Shown one piece after another: positions 24,804 to 36,822 of a stretch of DNA of 64,000 nucleotides; position 1 is the first letter of the stretch, and the number at the start of each line of letters is the position of its first letter. The notes under the pieces were generated by a model. The model saw nothing but the letters and a program-made list of their open reading frames with translations. It was not told the DNA's origin and did not search any database. Both the position numbers and the translations under genes were made by a program. Where the stretch lies: the NCBI RefSeq assembly GCF_029962835.1, contig NC_080588.1, positions 12,418,001 to 12,482,000 on the forward strand, read 5' to 3'. The DNA comes from Magnolia sinica. Its lineage: Eukaryota; Streptophyta; Magnoliopsida; Magnoliales; Magnoliaceae.

Positions 24804-24935
24804 TACTACAAGAAATATCATAATCAGCGGCAGATTCTTACTGGCGGCCCCAACGAAATGCCCGTGTAGATACAAAATGTGCGGCGTTTTTACGTGGCAA
24901 CCCGTGTACGGATAAGCCACCGCCGCTGGAATTAA
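24804..24935 (+). mobile_element. Second CACTA-type left terminus
   Basis: TACTACAAGAAATATCATAA differs from a CACTA end by a C-to-T at the first base. The next 120 bp resemble 22212-22335: both have GCGGCG-type words, GGCGTTTTTA.GTGGC and CCCGTGTA followed by CCACCGC. It marks the start of another CACTA copy, possibly the one to which the transposase genes belong. Confidence 0.65.
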
Positions 24936-25096
24936 AACAAAAAAAAAGAGGGTCCTTTTGCATTTGTTGCTTAGCTAATGAGTGGGCTGGTCTGATTTTC
25001 ATGATAGAAAGGTATGCATTGAGAGGAAACCACCCTATGAATGTCTGGATCTTAAGCATTTTCAACCTTAGCATGTGTGTTGCATTCTTATTTGGT

Positions 25097-25240
25097 GATT
25101 GAAGAAGACATGGTATGTGTAACGAGCACTCCCCACTATCTAATATATGCATGTAGGTATCATTTTTGATCAAAGAAGACATGGTGTGTGTAAGTAGCAC
25201 TCTCCACTATCTAATATATGCATGTACATATCATTTTTAA
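25097..25240 (+). repeat. ~72-bp tandem duplication
   Basis: The unit containing AAGAAGACATGGTATGTGTAA..CACTATCTAATATATGCATG occurs twice in direct orientation with a few substitutions. Confidence 0.8.
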
Positions 25241-25475
25241 AGAGGTAGATGAATTTCTTTAAGGAGGGGAGTAATTTTGCTATATAACATTGATTTCTTT
25301 GTGACGTTCATGAGGAAGTAGGACTTATTTACATGAACAAATCAACTGAGTTGTTGAACATCTAATTATAATTTATAGTTGTTAATTGATCTTGCTTAAT
25401 AATGTTTTTATTGCTTTATTTATAGTTGGTTGGATGATGAATATACTTGCGATTGAGAATAGAAATAAACAACTT

Positions 25476-25480
<5 letters not shown>

Positions 25481-25546
<66 letters not shown>
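25481..25546. repeat. (AT)33 microsatellite
   Basis: Uninterrupted AT dinucleotides. Open frames across it (runs of Tyr-Ile) are artefacts. Confidence 0.95.
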
Positions 25547-25705
25547 GGAGGATTTATTTTTTAGGGAGACATGTTATTATTATAACTTGGCTTCCTTTGC
25601 TAAATGAACGGATGATAATGGGGCTTGTTTAAATTATATTAGGAAGCTTTGTCAGGCCCAGAGTGTATTTTCACTAACCCGTCTGAGTGGCTAAGGAAGA
25701 TACTT

Positions 25706-28700
25706 ATGGATAAGAGTTGGATTCATCTGCCAAGGTATCCATTTAGAAACTTCTCATTTTAGTTGTTGTGGCTTAGTGGTCAAGATGCGTTCTTTTGGCA
25801 TATCCTCTAGTTTCATTGTCTGATTTAGGGTCAGCGACGCATACTTAAATGGAGCTGCGAAATTTATAGATTTTGCATTTGCAAATGCAAGTAATAGAGG
25901 GAGGATCCGATGTCCATGTAAGAACTGTAACAATAACTTCTAGGTGTCTCGAGAAGCAGCATATGATCATATTGTGTGTGACGGATTTAATACAAGTTAC
26001 ACCTACTGGCGTTTCCATGGGGAGGTTACGTCTTCTTCCATGCCTACTACCACAAATGTCGTAGGCGATAATCCAGATCCACATGATGATATGCACGGAT
26101 TGTTACATGATGTGTTTGGTATTTCAAATCTAAATGGTGAAGAGAGTGATGCGGGCCACATGTCATATGGACCTACACAGGGACAGAATACTGAAGCACA
26201 ACAATTTTTCAAATTGGTAGAAGATGCTGATCAGGAATTATACCCAGGTTGTAAGAAATTCACTAAGCTTTCTTTCGTTGTGAAACTATATCACATAAAG
26301 TGCCTTAGTGGATGGAGTGATAAATCATTCACCATGTTACTTGAATTGTTGAAGGAGGCTCTTCCCGAGGGTGAAATGTTGCCAAAGTCTTTCTATGAAA
26401 CCAAGAAGATTATTGGGGAGTTAGGCCTCAGATATAACAAAATTGATGCATGTCCCAATGACTGTATGTTGTACTGGAAGGAGGCCATCAATGATCAATC
26501 ATGTGCTATATGTGGTACTTCTAGATGGAAAGTAGCTGAACATCAGTCAGATGATGAGGGATCTTCTTCATCTGCAAAGGATCGAAAAATTCCAGCTAAG
26601 ATATTGCGTCATTTTCCCTTGAAACCAAGGCTTCAAAGGTTGTTTATGTCATCAAAAATAGCTTCCTCTATGAAATGGCATGAAGTAGGACGCACCGATG
26701 ATGGAATATTAAGGCATCCTACTGATTCCCCAGCGTGGAAAACTTTTGACCACAACCACCCAAGTTTTTCTTCGGACGGTCGTAATGTTAGACTTGGGTT
26801 AGTAACTGACGGTTTCAATCCATTCAGGACAATGAGTATTGCTCATAGCACATGGCTTATTATTCTGATACCATATAACTTACCACCATGGATGTGTATG
26901 AAGCAACCTAATCTCATGTTGTCCTTACTTATTCCTGGCCCTTATGGACCTGGTAATGACATTGACGTGTATATGCAACCTTTGATAGATGAGTTAAAGG
27001 AATTGTGAGAGGTTGGCGCAGACACTTATGATGCTTCAAGCAATGAGACGTTTCGATTACGTGCGGCATTGTTGTGGACTATCAATGACTTCCCTACATA
27101 TGCAAACTTGTCTAGATGGAGCACTAAAGGATGTCTCGCTTGTCCTTGTTGTAATAAGGACACTTCGTCTAAATGGTTAAAATATGGTCGAAAGTTTTGT
27201 TATATGGGTCATCGTCGATTTTTAGAATATGATCATAAATTTAGAACTGATAGCAGATCCTTTGATGGCATGGAAGAATTTGGCGAGGCGCCAACTCCAT
27301 TATTTGGTTCTGATGTGTTGGCCCAGTTGCAGGGAATTAATGTCACCTTTGGGAAGACTGTAGGCAGTCATGAACATAAGAGAAGATGAGAAGACAATGA
27401 GGAAGAAAGATATAACTGGAAAAAGAAGAGCATTTTCTTTGATTTGCCGTATTGGGAGCATAATCTATTACGTCATAATTTGGACGTGATGCATATTGAA
27501 AAGAACGTATGTGATAATGTGCTTGCAACGCTGTTGAATATTGCAGGAAAACAAAGGATAGTATAAAGGCATGTCTTGACGTACAAGATATCGGTATAAG
27601 ACAAACATTACACCCAAAGCAGCTTTTATTTAACAAGACCTATTTGCCACCCGCATGCTTTACTATGTCACCAAGTGAGAAGGATGATTTTTGCAAAATC
27701 TTAAAGCGGGTGAAAGTTCCAGATGGTTATGCAGCCAATATTTCACATTGTGTGCATCTCAAAGAGCGTAAAATTTCAGGACTCAAGAGCCACGACTGTC
27801 ATATTATGATGCAGCAACTACTTCCAATTGCGATACGAACAACATTACCTAAGAACGTAACCTCAGTCTTACTTGAATTGAGCGGATTCTTTAGAGAATT
27901 ATGTTCCAAAGTTGGTCGAGTAAGAGACTTTGACTGATTGGAATCTCGAATTGTGTTAACACTTTGCCATTTAAAAAAGATCTTTCCACCAGCTTTTTTT
28001 GATATTATGGTGCATTTGACCATTCATTTAGCGGGCGAGGCAAAAATAGCTGGACCGGTATAATATCGATGGATGTACCCCATTGAAAGATGCGTGTTAA
28101 TGTTTAGAAATTAAAATTATTTGCCATGCTATGCTAGTCATGCTAATCGACCATATATTTTTAAACTTTTTAATATTTGTGATCACAGATATCTACTCAC
28201 ATTAAAGTCGTATGTGCGTAATAGAAGTTGGCCCGAGGGATCAATTGCAGAAGGGTACTTGGCAGAAGAATGCTTAACATTCTGCTCGAGGTACCTGCAT
28301 GGTATGGAGACAAGGTTCAATCGGCCTATACGGAATGATGACTATGGTAACACTATTATAGAAGAACAATCCTCTATTTTCCCACTAGTAGGTCGTGCAT
28401 TAGGGAAGTCTGAGGATTGTGTACTAGATAACGTTACATCCGCACAGGCACGTCGATATGTCTTGTTTAACTACCATGAACTCAGCCCATTTCTTGAGTA
28501 AGCCAACTATAAGACTTAATTTATACATAGATAAATTTACTCTCTTTTTTTTGCTAAAACTAATGACTTTTACAGAGAACATATGAATGTTATTAAGCGG
28601 ATGAATCGTCGTGCACGGTCAAGGGACATAGAATGCATTCATAATGATACATTTTATAAATGGTTTAGTGATCGTGTAAGTAGTCGATTTGATAAGTTTA

Positions 28701-29531
28701 AGGACGTATGCATGTTTTTTTTAATTTTTTATTATTCAAACATGTGCTTTTGAATGAATATTTTTGGTATCTAAATAGGTTGAACAGTTGCGCCATGAAA
28801 GGAATGAGTAGGTTTCAGAAGACCTTAGATGGCTAGCTCGTGGTCCTAGTATGGCAAGAAGATATAAAGGTTTTATTGTAAACGACTTCAGATTTCACAC
28901 CAAAGATCATGAGAAAAAAAGAAAAACTCAACATAGTGGAGTTGTTGTGACTGCAAAGACATCAAGCTTTGCAAGTGCCAATGACAGAAATCCCATTGCA
29001 GGAGATGTAACATACTATGGTGTATTGACGGACATCATAGAACTGGAATATTGTGGTACTCGGAAGGTTGTATTATTTAGGTGTGATTAGGTTGATGTTC
29101 GATCTCAAGGCAGGGGTGTTAAGAAGGATGGGTTGGGGTTCACGCTTGTGAATTTGAAACGATTATGCCATACAAGTCAACATTTGTCTGATGAACCATT
29201 TGTGTTTGCATCTCAAGCTGAGCAGGTGTTTTACGTACAAGACCTCATTGAGAAGGATTGGCACGTTATAGTGAGGACGAAACCTAGAGACTTATTTGAG
29301 ATGCATGGGCAAGAGTTTGCAGATGATGTTGATACATTCTTAGGCATGTTGCCCTGCGATGATCAATGTTTGGAGGACCCGAGTGATGACATTGTTAGCT
29401 GGGAAAGGACAGATGTCGATGGTACAACAGTTGTCACATGTTTACTACCCACCCAGCCGATGGTAGAAGAACAAATAGATGATACTGAGTTATCTGATCC
29501 CATTGGAGACGACATTTTGTACAATAATTGA
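25706..29531 (+). pseudogene. CACTA TNP2-like transposase, decayed
   Basis: Exon 1 (25706-25734) encodes MDKSWIHLPR and joins exon 2 at 25829. Together they give the transposase-associated N-terminal domain with the C-P-C..C-N-N cysteine set. Exon 2 (to about 28088) holds the TNP2 core, including LPYWEHN..LDVMHIEKNV around a catalytic Asp, and the SHDCHIMMQQLLP block. Exons at about 28187-28497, 28576-28705 and 28779-29531 carry the C-terminal DUF4218- and DUF4216-like parts ([13 protein letters not shown]). In-frame stops at about 25940 (W to TAG), 27006, 27388, 28808 (Q to TAG) and 29088 (W to TAG), a shift near 27560, and a damaged donor after 28088 (GT to AT) make it inactive. The product would bind CACTA ends and catalyse excision in the nucleus. 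Confidence 0.88.
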
Positions 29532-29676
29532 TTTCTTAAGTACCATGTTTTTCTAATGTATGAAGTAGAAATTAAAATGTCTTTTTTCATATAGTTCTGT
29601 TATTTATTTATTCAAAATTGAATCGTCTTATCAACATGCATTTGTTCACTAATGTGACTCAGGTCCTTCTTAAGAC

Positions 29677-32030
29677 ATGAAACGTGCTCTTTCTAAACGC
29701 ATGACTAGGCTACCGATAAGCCTTATGACTAGTGGCATCAATCAGCCTCAACTACTCGAGACTGATGTGGGTCCCTCTCAGCCTCAGTTGCCCCAGCCTA
29801 TAGCGGGTCCCTCCCAGCATCAGCCTTCCCTGGCTACATCAGGTCCAGTCCAGCCTTTGTTGCCCGAGTCTACAGTGGGTCCTTCTCATCCCTAGCTTCC
29901 CGTGCCTACGGCGGGTCTCTCCCAGAGTTTGCCTCAAGATCCACACCAGACAATTGATTCATTAGAGGATACTTCTAGTGGTATGTTATGCATTGGTTCT
30001 AATATCCTTAAAAATTTAATGTATTTTTTGCTAATGAACTATACAAGTCTGCATATTATTTATGTGCATTTTTTTTCAACAGAGTTGTTATTCACGAAGA
30101 GAAGGAGTCGAGGCCCCACACGATGCCATCAAGTTTGGAACATGTGTGAAGGGCAACGCATTTTTATTACCACCAACAATCTAGGGTAACCCGTTAATGA
30201 AAATGTTAGCAAGCTGACAAACTTTTTGGGGACAATAGCACGTAATGGGGATTACGCACCCCTTAAATATTCTAATTGGAGGGTAGTGCCAAACGAGAAG
30301 AAGGATGATATGTACGAACTTGTCATGGTAATGGTGATTTGTTTTATGTATTTTATTATTTTATTATTTATTCTTTGTTCAATATGTGATTGTCTACTTT
30401 GTTCATGTGATGCAGTCCAAGTTTCAGTTTGATAAAAAGATTAAATCTTGGGTGTTGATGTCGATTGGAAAAAAATGGAGGGACTGGAAGTGCGAACTGA
30501 AGAAATTCCACTACTCGCCTCATGATAATGATGAGGCACGGCTAGCATACCTCAATGAGCGTGTCCATATGGATCAGTGGAAGGCCCTCATTGAGTTTTG
30601 GAACTCTGAAGAGGGAAAGGTATGTGATGAGTAGCTACTAAAACCTACACGTTATGAAATTACACAACTATCTTAAGCTGAAATTTCATAAATTACTTTA
30701 TTGATGTGTCACATTTTAGGCCCGTAATAAGATAAATATGGAAAATCAGAGAAAACAACGCATTGGCCACGCTGCAGGCACGAAGAGCTTTGCGCGAATA
30801 TGTGAAGAAGAGGTAATTTTTTTATTAATCACCTAATAATTTGATGTCAATCTATTTCTCATATATAACTTATTTAAATAATGATAGAGAAACAAGAGGG
30901 CCAATGGGGAGGATTTGACCCGAGTAGATATGTTCTTATTGACACATAGACGCAAGAATGGGATGCCTGTAGATGAGGCCTCAGCAAGAGCAATGGTATG
31001 TATATGTATCTTCTTATTTTGTTTAATCTTTTAGCAATATCAAATCTAAATTGGTGATTTTTAATTGTAGGAACAATTAAATGAACGAACTTCACAGCAG
31101 CCAGAGGCTTCACATAACAGCACTGCGAGAAAAGATATATTCTCGGAAGTCGTGGGTGACGAATGACATGGCCGTGTCTGCACTTACGGGTTAGGTCCCC
31201 CTCCTTCTGATATATGGGGCACAACATCCCACAGTGTCCAATCCCAAGGGATGACCTCCAATGCTCAGAAGATAGATGAACAATATGAGGATTTGCATGC
31301 TAAAATATCTTCCCTAAGAGAAACTATGGCTGATAGAGATGCTCAAATATCTTCACTAAGAGAAACTATGGCTGATAGAGATGTTCAAATATCTTCACTA
31401 AGAGAAACTATGACAACATTGATGGCAGCCATAACGAATCCAAGCATTAATCTAGCTACATTATTAGGTGTTTCAGCTAATCCTAACTTGAACCAACCCT
31501 CATCATCATCAAGCCACTTGGTTCCAACCCCTCAGGTAATTATAATATATACATGTATATTTTTATGTGTAATATGTTTTCAATTATACATAGTTCGAGT
31601 TGTATACAAGAATTGACGTTGATTTATCATTTGTAGAGAGACTTGGCGAATAAGGGGAATTCTACAAGTTGCACTAATGTGACTCAAGTTCTTCTTAAGA
31701 GTATTGTAAGGCCTGGGGATACTGTAGCTAAAGGAATCGTTTTGAGCACGGATCCATTGACAAAAGTAGGGGGACAAAAACTTGGAGTTGGTTTCTGGGA
31801 AGTAACTGTTCAAGTGGCAATGGTACGTGATGAGGATTTGATAAGAACCCATGGACGATATAAAACAATTGGGGATGCAATTGGAACGAGTATTGCTTGG
31901 CCCACTACTTTATGTATGGTAAGTTTTTATTTTTTAATTTTTGTAAAGCAATAGAACTTATTGTATGAGATTGTGAATAGTAATTGATTTATTTTTATTA
32001 TTTTTTATAGGTTGCAGATAGAAATGGATG
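29677..32030 (+). pseudogene. CACTA TNP1/Ptta-like second gene, decayed
   Basis: An N-terminal Pro/Gln-rich repeat region (QPQLPQP-type) is followed by exons split by GT..AG introns. Exons I infer: 30416-30619, 30720-30812, 30888-30995, 31071-31535, 31637-31918, then 32011-32030 ending in TGA. The middle (KWRDWKCELKKFHY..) fits the plant Ptta/En/Spm transposase family. The end (IVRPGDTVAKGIVLS..VGGQKLGVGFWEV) fits the TNP1/En/Spm C-terminal domain. Near 31286-31415 a 42-bp unit is repeated three times, encoding ISSLRETMADRDAQ, a coiled-coil segment. Stops at 29893-29895 (TAG), about 30187 (TAA) and about 31164 (TGA) each fit a C-to-T change. TNP1-type proteins bind subterminal repeats. Confidence 0.8.
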
Positions 32031-33149
32031 ATGACTACATGAGAGAAGTTTTTATTAAGTATTTGGAACTGTAAACATCTTTTGTAAGTAGGGGTAGTAG
32101 GGATCTGTGGTTTCAGACTTTTGGATTGAGTTAGACACATCTAAACAGTTTATTTTTATCTTAGTTTAATTATAGAGGGCACATCTAAACTTATCTAATC
32201 TCTTTAATTTAATCTTAGTTTTATAAGATTATGATTTGTGATTTGAATTTTGCGTTTGCATGTCTTTAATTTAATCTCTTCTGTTTCTTTTTTTTTTTTT
32301 TTACATGTGGTCACTTAGTCATCATATTTGTAGGGTAAGAGTTCCTATCATACCTTTTAGTCTTAGGCTCCATTTGGTCATCACATCAATCTTTATGAAT
32401 ATAATTGTTTCTCAAACCAAATGGAGCTTAAGCCCTTTTTTAACTCCGCCAATATAACTTCTTGCATTGCCGGTCCCAAGCCCGGGTAAAGGAGGAGGGA
32501 AAGGGCATCAAGGTGAGTTGTGTCATTTTCTTCCATTTTATGTCTTTTGTGATAGTATTCAATTAAGTTTAAGTTTAATACACTCATAAAATGTTTCTTC
32601 ATGGCTGCCTTACGTTGACTTGGCGAATAGCTATGGCACTGGGAAAATGTCAGAATTAGAGAGTTGTCTTGAGACAAACATGGAGAATTTCAAAACTGTG
32701 AGTTCTCTATCTTGAATTATTTTTCCTTACTTTTTGCCAAAGCTTGGTAATCAACATGTTGCTGAGCTTCTCTTTGTATAACCTCCCATAGTCACATGAG
32801 ATTTAGAGGGTTGCTTTCCGTTGCCAGCATGTTAAGGCTTGTTTTCCTAAAGTTAATGTTTGCCACTTGCCTAGGGCATTGTGCACTCTTAGTATTGATG
32901 GAAAAATATCAATGCAAGAAGTGCCCCTTGGGGCCTGTTTGGTTGCCAAGGAATTCATTCCCTAGTTTTTATGTTTCCTAGGAATGGTAGAATTGGTATT
33001 TCTCTCCATTATTGTACACATTTAAGTTATAAAATGAGGTCCTTGACATCTGATTTTATAATCCCCTTCAGTTTGCAATATCCACTCTTTAGTTTTCCTT
33101 TACCTAGAAAACATGCCTATATGATCGCTGCAAGGAGCTTATTTTAAGG
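32031..33149. other. CACTA interior, no gene recognised
   Basis: AT-rich. A short inverted pair GGCTCCATTTGGT / ACCAAATGGAGC at 32369-32429 may be a tiny MITE. GGGGCCTGTTTGGTTGCC near 32932 resembles a MITE end without partner. Open frames here are short and unrecognised. Confidence 0.4.
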
Positions 33150-33500
33150 CATGAGCCTAAAAATGAAGCAGATACAAACCTAAAGTGGGCCACACCACAG
33201 GAAACAGTGGGGATTGAATGCATCCAAAACTCTAATGGACCACAAAACAGTGGGGATGGAAAAACTCATCATTGACACTTCCTTGGGCCCGCCATGATAT
33301 TTATATGACATCCAAATAGTTCATACAGTTTCAACTATACCCGTAGGGACGAATAGAAAACACAAATATTAGACTGATACAAAACTTCAGTGACCCTAGG
33401 GAAGGTTTCAATGATAAGCGTTCAATCATCACGTTTTCTTGTGGCATGGCCCACTTCACTCTACGGTCTGTCACATTTTTGGGTGAGCTGGCCAAAGTCT
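33150..33500. repeat. Diverged MULE-A-like fragment inside CACTA
   Basis: Contains the MITE words GTGGGCCACACCACAGGAAACAG-type, GGGCCCGCCATGATATTTAT and TTTCTTGTGGCATGGCCCAC, in the order seen in MITE A. No TIRs remain. Confidence 0.55.
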
Positions 33501-34050
33501 TAGCCCACTAAGATGGCTTCTATAAAGGAATGGATGATACAACTTTAAGATGCACAAAAAGGAGCAGAGGTCACCAAGCTACAGACACATTTCTTTTTTC
33601 TTTTTCTTTTCCTGGTAAGCCCAATTCAAGGAATAAGAAGGAAAGAAAAAGAGTAGAAACTAGACCCTAACACTATTGACCAACTTTTGCTTCAAAGTGC
33701 TTATTAGCATTCCCTTTCTATGAAATTTTGCTTAATGTCAATCTCATAAAAGTAACAAGATTTCTATGCAGGCACATAGAAATCTTGTTACAACATTCCT
33801 ATACATGCAATAAATTCCTGTTTGACAGAGCTCATAGTTGTGGCAGAATGCAATAAATTCCAGGTTAGTTTGAACATTATTGCTGGCCATTAAAATGGGT
33901 CTGTCATTTTTTATTTTCCCATTTATCAATTGGTAAGTTGGCATAGAAAATGCTTCATTTAATTGTTCATTTATCGTTGGTTTGATATCAATTTGTCAAG
34001 GTCTGTGAAAGATCCCTAAGAGATGAATTTCTTTTGCTTTTGTTTGGCAG

Positions 34051-34198
34051 TCACCACTGGTCTTCACCTTTGCCAATCAAGCAGGCCTAGACATGCTGGA
34101 GACAACACGGTTGGCTTTACAGGACAACACTGGTTAAGATATTTGATGAGTCTGGACAGAAAGCTCTATGCTCCGAATTTGCCAAAATAATGCAACAG
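34051..34198 (+). pseudogene. Captured class III HD-ZIP exon (MEKHLA region)
   Basis: A single 148-bp exon bounded by an AG acceptor (TTTGGCAG, 34043-34050) and a GT donor (34199). It encodes SPLVFTFANQAGLDMLETT and then, after a 2-base loss near 34118, TLVKIFDESGQKALCSEFAKIMQQ. This is the highly conserved start of the MEKHLA region of class III homeodomain-leucine-zipper proteins (REVOLUTA/PHABULOSA group). The flanking splice sites imply capture of genomic DNA rather than cDNA. No other HD-ZIP exon was found nearby. It lies 2 kb downstream of the TNP1-like gene, in the same direction. It cannot encode a working factor. Confidence 0.85.
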
Positions 34199-34229
34199 GT
34201 AATGTCAAGATCCCCTTTTCCTCTAGAAT

Positions 34230-34245
34230 CCCCCCCCCCCCCCCC
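34230..34245 (+). repeat. C16 homopolymer
   Basis: Sixteen consecutive C bases in the former intron downstream of the HD-ZIP exon. Confidence 0.9.
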
Positions 34246-34309
34246 TCCCAAATTTGCATCTTCATTCCTCTGTTAGATGAGCTTAGGGAGCTTTTCGGAT
34301 GCTTAACTG

Positions 34310-34430
34310 AACTGAATGGCTGGCCACACTTATACCATTGGTGGGCATCCTATAATGACATGATGTTTAGGTTACTAAAAGGCATGCCACACTTATTCCA
34401 TTGGTGGGCAGAACATGACATGATGTTTCT
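34310..34430 (+). repeat. ~50-bp tandem duplication
   Basis: GCCACACTTAT.CCATTGGTGGGC..GACATGATGTTT occurs twice in direct orientation. Confidence 0.7.
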
Positions 34431-34950
34431 TCTGTTGATCATCCTATAATGCCTATTTGTATTTGTGTGTATATATTTTTATTCTGCTTTAATGGCTATT
34501 AGTTTAGAGTACATTTGGTTGCCACTAAAGAGATTTTTCTTCATAATTCATAATTTACAGAAACCTACTAAGAGCTTAAGAGTAGAAATTCCAAAGACAT
34601 AAATTTGTTTTTCTATGCCTGTGAAATGCTCATGAGCCAAATGCAGCCTGAATGACTTTCTGATGTAAGATGTTAGAAACTATTCATGAAATGTAGGTTC
34701 TAGGGTGTGTTTAGCAGTTCAAAGGGTGGTTGATGGGTGCATATATATGTTGATTTCACTGTACAAGTTCTGATTTCAGTATCGAAAACCAATCCCATTC
34801 TCCAACCATCCAGCTAAGATATTATAGCATGGCAACAGTTATTGGACTGTGTCTGCGAGTTAAGATGATGTGTTGTTTCCTTCTAATTGTTGCCTTGGTC
34901 CCTTGTTGGCACTGGTAGTCTAGTCCCCATAAATAAATAAATGCGGATGC

Positions 34951-36377
34951 TGTCTCAGCTGCTCTCTCAAAACATTTAATTGGCCTAAATAATGTGGCTA
35001 CTGTAAATGGGACTTGAACATTCAAAGAGTGAAACAGATAACGACAGGAAGAATTAAGAACTGCTTACTGAACCAAGAACTGTAGGACCTACTGAACCAG
35101 TAACTGCAGGACTTACTGAACCAAGAACTGCTGTAAATGGCCTGCTGATTCTTCTTGAAGTTAACTTTGCACAAAAGTATTTCCTTCATCGATTCCCATG
35201 AAGAGTTGTTGCTCTGAGAAGAATCAAGAACTGCTTTATATGAAGGATTTGATACTGCAGTAGCAGCTAATACACTAACCAGTTCACCAGCAAGAGAACT
35301 TCCAGGACTATTTTCGTCCACCTGTCCATACTCAAATTGAATTATAGAATTGCTGCAGAGGTTTCTCACTGTCCCATCATAACAGAATGACATCTCTAAG
35401 TGTGGCCATTAGATTTTTAAACAAAGTTCCTGGTTTAGTAAGTCCTCTGGAAGAACGGTCAACACTTCCCTGGATGATATGGAATGGACCAACTCTTCAT
35501 AGGGGGTCAGACCTTGAAAAAAGGAGCTCTTAACTAACCCAAATGCCTCAGAAGGATAGTCAACACCATTAACAGAATACTTAATTTGGAAGTGGAAACT
35601 CATATCCTCAACCAAACGCCTTGAATAAAACTTCCCTCGGTCATAAAGTTGAAGCCCCAAAAAGCCAAGTTGTTGAACAACCTTACTGATAGCTAAATCA
35701 TTTTTAGAATCTATCAAATTACCCAAAGCAGATAACTTTAGAATATGAGTCACGATAGGCAGTTTTACAGTTTTCAGGTAGCTTTCCACTTGCAACTCTA
35801 CAAGTTTATTTTAATTTGATCTCAAATGAAGCAGCAAAGGTGATATGTCCTAAATCTTCTTCTTTATATCTTCAGTAACAGCCTTGGGAATGTCAAAATC
35901 ATTCAAGCCAACACTATATCCTTCTAAAAAGAGAATCTCCATCAGCAATGGCTGCAACCTATTAAAGAACTTAACAGCCTCTTCTGTTCCCTTCTTGTCA
36001 AGAACATAAGTAACAATCTCTGTGAATGATGACTGCAGTAAATCTCTATTGAAATCAATCCTCACCGTTTCACTTTTACTGATCAAATGCCTCTCCCCAA
36101 AGCAGTCAAAAAATGCAGGTAAAGCACTATGTACTATTTGCAAAACAGTCCACAGAGGACCTGTACAGTGAGCCTTAAGCAAAGCAGGTTCTAGTAAAAC
36201 TGGTGAAACACACATAGCCAATTGTTGTGCAGTTGCTTTGTTCAAGAAAAAAGTCTTAAACATGAGTTTAAGTGACAATAAAGAATCATGCACTAGTTAT
36301 AAATTTAGACTACCACTATGAGAACTATGGATTTGCTTTTCAACACTAAACAGCTCCAAAACTTCTGCCTTTGCTAT
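34951..36377 (-). pseudogene. NRPE1: Captured NRPE1 fragment (Pol V largest subunit), antisense to the transposase genes
   Basis: From 36377 downward the - strand encodes IAKAEVLELFSVEKQ, DSLLSLKLM, NKATAQQLAM, WTVLQIVHSALP, VVQQLGFLGLQL, RKFYSR-like, TPYEELVHSIS and, ending at about 35149, TVRNLCSNSIIQFEYG, GVLAATA-like and ILLCKVNF. These are in the order and spacing of the NRPE1 catalytic region after the metal-binding NADFDGD motif, which is absent. A separate later NRPE1 segment (NVQVPFTVATL..PIKCFERAAE) follows at about 35022-34951. It therefore joins two non-adjacent parts. Stops at about 36300 (CAA to TAA), 35853 and 35813, plus two frameshifts near 35380-35450, rule out function. NRPD1 (Pol IV) is the alternative; the VLDSS..NSSW block favours NRPE1. 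Recognised from memory of the family. Confidence 0.85.
35061..35132 (+). repeat. Filler repeats at the NRPE1 junction
   Basis: Three imperfect copies of ACTTACTGAACCAAGAACTG lie between the two NRPE1 segments. AGGACTTACTGAACCAAGAACT (22 nt) matches the sense strand of the NRPE1 fragment at about 35412-35436 at 20 of 22 bases, in inverted orientation. This suggests template-copied filler made during end-joining. Confidence 0.6.
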
Positions 36378-36744
36378 AGGGTGGACACCACATGGTTTCT
36401 TCATCAACAGGAATTGAAGGCGAAGCCCATGAATGTATTCATCATCAACAAAAATTAGGAGGCGAACCCACTTTTTCTTCATTGACATTTCAGAGCAAAC
36501 CCTCGCAGATCCTCTTTATCAACAAAAACCAGAAGCACGCCCACACACGTATCTTCTTCATCTGTGCAAGCATACATACATCCATCCATACTCCATCCAT
36601 TCATGCATGCATATACACACATAAAAACATGGATTTCATCATACAACCATGCACCCATTAAAAATTGTAGTGCACTTTGCATTTTGCAAGTTACTTCCAT
36701 TTTCTGTTTTTTTAAGACTGAGAATTTATTCCTCATTGTGGCAG

Positions 36745-36822
36745 ACATACACGAACAAGCTAGAGAACAAGGTTTCACGTCTGGAAGAAGAGAATGAAAG
36801 GCTCAAGAAGCAGAAGGTCGAC
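36745..36822 (+). pseudogene. Captured bZIP leucine-zipper exon
   Basis: Preceded by an AG acceptor (TTGTGGCAG, ending 36744). The + strand encodes TYTNKLENKVSRLEEENERL followed by KKQK, the start of the leucine zipper of group A bZIP factors (ABI5/AREB/DPBF type), with Leu/Val at heptad positions. The basic region is absent. Like the HD-ZIP exon it retains a splice acceptor, so it was captured as genomic DNA. It sits 370 bp from the end of the NRPE1 fragment and points the other way. Not functional alone. Confidence 0.8.

Noticed and set aside
24838..25200. 120-codon - strand frame
   Set aside because: It runs across a CACTA terminus and a tandem duplication; no domain seen.
25386..25632. 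Open frames with long Tyr-Ile runs
   Set aside because: They are translations of an (AT)33 microsatellite.
36297..36660. Open frames around the upper NRPE1 border on both strands
   Set aside because: The + strand frames are shadows of the antisense NRPE1 fragment or of CATCCATCCATA-type simple repeats.
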